Source: Candidatus Omnitrophota bacterium (GTDB lineage Bacteria; Omnitrophota; Gorgyraeia; B26-G9). Taken from it: 9,096 bases of DNA. Made by a program: the position numbers and the translations under genes. The notes under the pieces were generated by a model, which was not told where the DNA came from, ran no database searches, and saw only the letters and a list, made by a program, of their open reading frames with translations. The DNA is taken from positions 1 through 9,096 of the forward strand of contig JAKLQT010000274.1 of the NCBI GenBank assembly GCA_022013205.1. The letters run 5' to 3'. Positions 6,022 to 9,096 of the stretch are shown piece after piece. Within the stretch, counting starts at the first letter, position 1; every line of letters begins with the position of its first letter.

Positions 6022-6110
6022 AAAAATTAAAATGAATCCGTATTGTAGATTATCCCTAAAAAAAAAGCAAGCAAATAATTATTTTTTTAAATAAGGTTTC
6101 CTGGAAATAA

Positions 6111-6144
6111 AACAGGCCTGGTAATAATTATTACCAGGCCTGTT
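6111..6144 (-). terminator. Perfect 17-bp palindrome, terminator of the cold-shock gene
   Basis: The 34 nt form an exact palindrome (arms 6111-6127 and 6128-6144, beginning AACAGGCCTGG). It starts 12 nt after the cold-shock stop codon, and the minus strand continues TTTTATTT, as in a Rho-independent terminator. A small loop would form from the central AT pairs. Confidence 0.85.
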
Positions 6145-6156
6145 GGATATTCAGGT

Positions 6157-6357
6157 TTACAACTTAACTACATTTACTGCCTGCTCGCCTTTAGGCCCCT
6201 GAGTGATCTCAAACTCAACATCCTGCCCCTCTTCCACAGTCTTAAACCCCTCTCCCTGTATCGCGCTGTGATGCAAAAAAATATCATTTCCTTCTTCTGT
6301 TGTAATAAATCCATAACCTTTTTTATTATTAAACCATTTAACTTTTCCTTTTGCCAC
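6157..6357 (-). CDS. Cold-shock protein, CspA family
   Basis: A single cold-shock domain (OB-fold) that binds single-stranded RNA and DNA and keeps mRNA unfolded in the cytoplasm. From the chosen start it has 66 residues: MAKGKVKWFNNKKGYGFI at the N-terminus holds the RNP1 motif (KGYGFI), and DIFLHHSAI holds RNP2; GPKGEQAVNV is the usual C-terminal strand. The GTG at 6355-6357 is taken as the start because AAGGAGG at 6368-6374 is 10 nt from it but only 1 nt from the alternative TTG at 6364-6366, and because the family begins at this Met. It has its own promoter, a leader of about 110 nt and a terminator, so it is monocistronic. Which csp paralogue it is cannot be said. Confidence 0.95.
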   Translation of the reverse strand: MAKGKVKWFNNKKGYGFITTEEGNDIFLHHSAIQGEGFKTVEEGQDVEFEITQGPKGEQAVNVVKL

Positions 6358-6367
6358 TATTCTCAAG

Positions 6368-6374
6368 CCTCCTT
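6368..6374 (-). promoter_or_regulatory. Shine-Dalgarno site that sets the csp start
   Basis: A full AAGGAGG core. It lies 10 nt from GTG 6355-6357 and 1 nt from TTG 6364-6366; the latter spacing is too short to work. Confidence 0.75.
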
Positions 6375-6411
6375 TTTATTAAACAAACACAATTAATACT
6401 TCTATTAAAAA

Positions 6412-6443
6412 ACCGCAACATAAGCATTCTTTTAACTTGCGGT
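6412..6443 (-). promoter_or_regulatory. Hairpin in the csp 5' leader
   Basis: ACCGCAA (6412-6418) and TTGCGGT (6437-6443) make a 7-bp stem with an 18-nt loop about 27 nt after the predicted transcription start. Cold-shock mRNAs of other bacteria have long, temperature-sensitive leaders; this one has a suitable length, but no E. coli-type cold box is visible. Confidence 0.4.
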
Positions 6444-6476
6444 ATATTGTCATAACCTGCTTGTTCATTTGGATTT

Positions 6477-6505
6477 ATTGTACTTAAAAAATTTATTTGT
6501 GTCAA
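6477..6505 (-). promoter_or_regulatory. Near-consensus sigma-70-type promoter of csp
   Basis: TTGACA (6500-6505), a 17-nt spacer and TACAAT (6477-6482): a perfect -35 and a -10 with one mismatch. Transcription would start near 6470, leaving a 5' UTR of about 113 nt. It is the strongest promoter seen in the window, matching a highly expressed gene. Confidence 0.8.
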
Positions 6506-6533
6506 TAAAATTATAAAAAATAATCAAAAATTT

Positions 6534-6863
6534 CTACTTTGGCAAAAGCACCACTTTTAGCGTGACCCGCTCACCATCCTGCCAGGGCCAAAACATGGCA
6601 ATAATTGTATTCTCCGGGAAATCCTTTTTATAAAGCGTCTGTTCGGCAAAAATTCCGCCATATTCTCTTGTGATCTGCGTATCCTCAGCCGTCGGGTTGA
6701 TGCCCGCCGGGCTTACAGGCGCCCCGAGTATCTCATTAAAAATCGCAGACCATTTGGATATTTCGCTTGTGTACATAACGATTTCAGCATAATTATCACT
6801 AACTGTGCGCAGTTGATATATTTCAAATTTCTTGCATTTTTCAATAATTTCTTTGATTACCAT
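6534..6863 (-). CDS. Uncharacterised 109-residue protein
   Basis: I do not recognise the family. It is soluble in appearance: no signal peptide and no membrane segment. It has an N-terminal helix-like region (EIIEKCKKFEIYQL), a mid part ISKWSAIFNEILGAPVSP, a Gly/Asp-rich middle and a C-terminal strand-like pair with MFWPWQDG and VTLKVVLLPK, where it ends. ATG start with no strong ribosome site; an AGGA 17 nt upstream is too far. A putative promoter lies 57 nt upstream of the start, so it is probably transcribed separately from the dusB operon behind it. Coding is supported by the balanced composition and the tidy fit between promoter and the csp unit. Function unknown. Confidence 0.6.
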   Translation of the reverse strand: MVIKEIIEKCKKFEIYQLRTVSDNYAEIVMYTSEISKWSAIFNEILGAPVSPAGINPTAEDTQITREYGGIFAEQTLYKKDFPENTIIAMFWPWQDGERVTLKVVLLPK

Positions 6864-6919
6864 TTAAGTTTCACTTATCCTGCTTCTATTATGCCGAATA
6901 TACAAACAACCTCTTGTTT

Positions 6920-6948
6920 ATTATATACTAAAAAAGTATTAATTACAA
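6920..6948 (-). promoter_or_regulatory. Putative promoter of the 109-residue protein gene
   Basis: TTGTAA (6943-6948), a 17-nt spacer, and a perfect TATAAT (6920-6925). The start would be near 6913, some 50 nt before the ATG. A small ATACT/AGTAT stem overlaps the spacer. Confidence 0.55.
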
Positions 6949-6959
6949 ATCAGGCTATT

Positions 6960-7937
6960 TTATCGCAATATTTTAGTAAAACGAAACTTTTCAATAACCC
7001 TATTCATCGCTTCTTTGGTAGTTGTGCGCATTACCTCTTCGCGTAAAGGCCTTATACCGGTTACCCCCTTTGTGTACCATACATAAAATTTGCGGAACCT
7101 GATCACGCCCATTTTATCGCCAAAACATTCTATGGATAAATCAAAATGTCTTTGCATTGCATCGGCAATTTCACCAATGGCAGGCCGTTTGAGCAAAATC
7201 CCTTTCACCAGATACGCATAAATCTCTTTAAATATCCAGGGGTTACCCAGCGCCCCCCGGGCGACAAGCAGCCCGTCACAACCGGTCTCATCAAACATTT
7301 GCTTGGCACGTTTAGCATTCAGAATATTACCGCTAGCAATAACAGGAATCTTTAATCTCTTTTTTATGCATCCGATCGCTTTGTAATCAACTTCTCCTCT
7401 GTATCCCTGAACTTTTGTCCTTCCATGCACAAAAATAGCATCTATGCCAGCATCCTGTGCGCACATTGCAATGTCACCGGCAGAATCCGTATTATCCCAG
7501 CCAAGCCTGATCTTAACACTTACAGGAACAGGGGATTCCTTTACAATGATTTTAAGTAATTTTTTCAATTTGCCGGGACTTTGCAGGAGCCCTGCTCCTT
7601 CGCCTCGGCTTGAAATTTTTCGTACAGGGCAAGCAGCATTAAAATCTAAAAGATCATATTTATATTTATACTCATTGAGCCTCTTTAACGCGCTTTTAAC
7701 AAAATCCTCTTCTTTGCTTAAAAGCTGCACCCCCAGAGGATGGTCCATTTCATTTGTCCGCAACAATTCCCTGGTCTTCTTACTCTCATAGCTTAAAGAA
7801 CGCGCATGGATCATTTCGAGAAAAGCATATTGAGCGCCGAATTCACGGCTAATAATCCTAAAGGGGAGCGAACTGATTCCAGCCATGGGAGCTAAAATAA
7901 GCGGGAACTTTGAATTTAATTTTTTTTTAAATGTCAT
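6960..7937 (-). CDS. dusB: tRNA-dihydrouridine synthase
   Basis: An FMN enzyme that reduces uridines in the tRNA D-loop to dihydrouridine with NADPH. The TIM barrel begins at LAPMAGISSLPFR (15-27), the FMN site. The catalytic cysteine is Cys103 in FNAACPVRK; VKIRLGWD (141-148), VHGRT (170-174), ASGNI (201-205) and ARGALGNPWIF (226-236) are the FMN- and tRNA-binding blocks, all intact. The length of 325 residues is that of DusB, and the GEGAGLLQ stretch after the cysteine also fits DusB more than DusA or DusC; the subgroup is an inference. The ATG follows the stop of the radical SAM gene by 14 nt and has only an AGGGGA 18 nt away, so translation is probably coupled to that gene. Confidence 0.93.
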   Translation of the reverse strand: MTFKKKLNSKFPLILAPMAGISSLPFRIISREFGAQYAFLEMIHARSLSYESKKTRELLRTNEMDHPLGVQLLSKEEDFVKSALKRLNEYKYKYDLLDFNAACPVRKISSRGEGAGLLQSPGKLKKLLKIIVKESPVPVSVKIRLGWDNTDSAGDIAMCAQDAGIDAIFVHGRTKVQGYRGEVDYKAIGCIKKRLKIPVIASGNILNAKRAKQMFDETGCDGLLVARGALGNPWIFKEIYAYLVKGILLKRPAIGEIADAMQRHFDLSIECFGDKMGVIRFRKFYVWYTKGVTGIRPLREEVMRTTTKEAMNRVIEKFRFTKILR

Positions 7938-7951
7938 ACTATTATATTAAT

Positions 7952-8821
7952 TTACAATCCCCTGAATATTTCCGGTTTTAATCTTATCTTTCCGCTTATT
8001 GCTTTTTCAAGCATTTCAAGCAAGTGACCTTTATCACGCGGCAAAATTCCCTCTTGAGAAAGATAATTTGAAGCGTGATTAGAACGGAATATTGTTTTTT
8101 TAAGTTCCAGGCCTTTTATTATCTCATAGCTCTGCTTTAATAATTCCTGGGGCTCAAGTTCCTGGAACTTGCCGTTGTCCGCTTGCGCATAAAGAGGTGT
8201 CCCCGGTATCAGCATAAGGCAAAGAAAGGACAGATAATGCGGCTGCATTTTATTGATTGCTTTTATCGTATCGCGCGCATGCTCCTTAAAATGTCCTCTG
8301 CCGCCAAGCCCAAGCAATACAATCACCGAGGCCTTAATCCCTATTTCCTGCGTTCTGTTGACAGCGGTTATCATTTCATCAACCGTTGATTTTTTTTTGC
8401 ACGCGTTCAATATATCCTGGTTGCCGCTTTCAAGTCCGATGTATAAAAGTTTAAGCTTATTATCAAACAACTCTTTGAGTTCTTCGTCGCTGCGGATGGT
8501 AATATTATATCCGTTGGCGTAACTGCTGATTCTTCTTATGCTGGGGATATGTTCTTGCAGCTTTTTTAATATTCGAACAAGCTTCCTGTTCGAAACAACT
8601 AAGGCATCACCATCAAGAAGAAAAACCTTTCGTGTGCACGGATAAACAGCAGCCCCCTGCCTGATATCATCATATATTTCCTCCTCATCCTTAACTTTGA
8701 ATTCCTTATCCTGATACGCCCCGCAAAATGTGCAGTAATTTGACGAGCATCCTGTAGTTACCTGCAGGAGAAAACTGGATGATTCCGAAGGAGGCCTGAT
8801 CGCCGGTTCAATAATAGGCAC
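7952..8821 (-). CDS. Radical SAM protein (CX4CX2C type)
   Basis: A radical SAM enzyme that would use a [4Fe-4S] cluster to cleave S-adenosylmethionine; its substrate is unknown. From the GTG at 8819-8821 it has 289 residues and begins MPIIEPAIRPPSE, the N-terminus that I know for this family. The cluster cysteines are Cys25, Cys30 and Cys33 in TTGCSSNYCTFCGAY; the CX4CX2C spacing, one residue longer than the usual CX3CX2C, is typical of this family rather than a defect. GLESG in mid-barrel is a SAM-contact motif, and LMLIPGTPL follows. The longer reading from TTG 8849-8851 has no ribosome site and adds ten residues not expected in the family. It is first gene of an operon with dusB (14-nt gap), so a role with tRNA or cofactor chemistry is possible but unproven. 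Confidence 0.85.
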   Translation of the reverse strand: MPIIEPAIRPPSESSSFLLQVTTGCSSNYCTFCGAYQDKEFKVKDEEEIYDDIRQGAAVYPCTRKVFLLDGDALVVSNRKLVRILKKLQEHIPSIRRISSYANGYNITIRSDEELKELFDNKLKLLYIGLESGNQDILNACKKKSTVDEMITAVNRTQEIGIKASVIVLLGLGGRGHFKEHARDTIKAINKMQPHYLSFLCLMLIPGTPLYAQADNGKFQELEPQELLKQSYEIIKGLELKKTIFRSNHASNYLSQEGILPRDKGHLLEMLEKAISGKIRLKPEIFRGL

Positions 8822-8830
8822 TATAGATAA

Positions 8831-8839
8831 TCCTTTTTT
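8831..8839 (-). promoter_or_regulatory. Ribosome binding site that sets the radical SAM start
   Basis: AAAAAAGGA lies 9 nt before GTG 8819-8821. The alternative TTG at 8849-8851 has no purine-rich site upstream. Confidence 0.55.
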
Positions 8840-8866
8840 CTCTGGATACAATAAGGCAGGTCATGT

Positions 8867-8896
8867 TTTATAAATATTCTCACAATAATTAATCAA
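8867..8896 (-). promoter_or_regulatory. Putative promoter of the radical SAM-dusB operon
   Basis: TTGATT (8891-8896), an 18-nt spacer and TATAAA (8867-8872), with start near 8860 and a leader of about 40 nt. An AT-only hairpin GATAAATT/AATTTATC (8955-8974) lies between this promoter and the gene to the right and may help end that gene's transcript. Confidence 0.45.
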
Positions 8897-8995
8897 TGTT
8901 TAGGCGAAGAAAAACATATTTGGAAATTTTCTGCCGGCTCTCTTCATCTATTTCGATAAATTCATTAATTTATCAGCAGAAGACAACAACTAAAC

Positions 8996-9096
8996 TTATT
9001 CTCTATAGCCATCATCACCCATATCATCGTATTCTTTATCGTTATTGTCTTCGTAAAAGCCTTTGTAACTTCCGTTACTTACCTCTAATAACTCTA
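8996..9096 (-). CDS. C-terminus of an unidentified protein, cut by the window edge
   Basis: A minus-strand frame enters from the right edge and stops at TAA 8996-8998. Its 32 visible residues (9001-9094) are acidic and aromatic, including SYKGFYEDNNDKEYDDMGDD. Such Asp/Glu/Tyr tails are common at the ends of many bacterial proteins, so no family can be named. The frame is coherent, and no other frame here is open with similar character. Confidence 0.4.
   Translation of the reverse strand, partial: ELLEVSNGSYKGFYEDNNDKEYDDMGDDGYRE

Noticed and set aside
6926..6942. ATACT-T5-AGTAT hairpin as terminator of dusB
   Set aside because: The stem is only 5 bp of mostly AT pairs and it overlaps the spacer of a better-supported promoter.
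1..9096. CRISPR array, insertion sequence, prophage or defence system
   Set aside because: No regularly spaced repeats, transposase, integrase, phage structural gene or recognisable defence gene is present; the repeats seen are short and local.

Overview
The window is AT-rich, and Lys-, Ile- and Asn-rich coding alternates with AT-rich spacers full of small repeats and hairpins. No rRNA or tRNA marker is present. The gene content fits an uncultured anaerobic lineage such as Candidatus Omnitrophota or a neighbouring PVC-type or deltaproteobacterial group: a carboxyspermidine-pathway pair, a pyruvoyl SpeD homologue, a membrane-fused spermidine-synthase-like protein, a GxxExxY remnant and palindromic spacer repeats. 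That placement is an inference of low to moderate confidence.

Layout. (1) 3-1784 (+): the 3' part of a polytopic membrane protein with a spermidine-synthase-like domain; its frame is open through the left edge, so the gene is cut. (2) 1772-2130: a GxxExxY-family remnant followed by inverted and direct repeats. (3) 2177-5630 (-): a polyamine block read right to left: a SpeD (AdoMetDC)-like pyruvoyl enzyme, a carboxy(nor)spermidine decarboxylase (NspC), and a carboxy(nor)spermidine dehydrogenase/synthase. The spacers hold a strong hairpin terminator, a candidate structured 5' leader in front of nspC, and a palindromic element with a possible small ORF. (4) 5640-6110: a probable decayed membrane-protein fragment on the + strand. 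(5) 6111-6505 (-): a cold-shock protein gene with near-consensus promoter, long leader and perfect terminator. (6) 6534-6948 (-): an unrecognised 109-residue protein with its own promoter. (7) 6960-8896 (-): a two-gene operon, radical SAM protein then tRNA-dihydrouridine synthase. (8) 8996-9096 (-): the acidic C-terminus of a gene that runs off the right edge.

How the genes work together. The dehydrogenase condenses a diamine with aspartate semialdehyde and reduces the product to carboxyspermidine or carboxynorspermidine; NspC decarboxylates this to spermidine or norspermidine. That route needs a diamine but no decarboxylated AdoMet. The neighbouring SpeD homologue is therefore a good candidate for one of the neofunctionalised pyruvoyl ornithine/arginine decarboxylases that would supply putrescine or agmatine. 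The spermidine-synthase-like membrane protein lacks the Asp-containing catalytic motif of true aminopropyltransferases, so it does not clearly argue for the AdoMet route. The nspC leader, with mutually exclusive pairings close to the start codon, is the best candidate here for an undescribed regulatory element.
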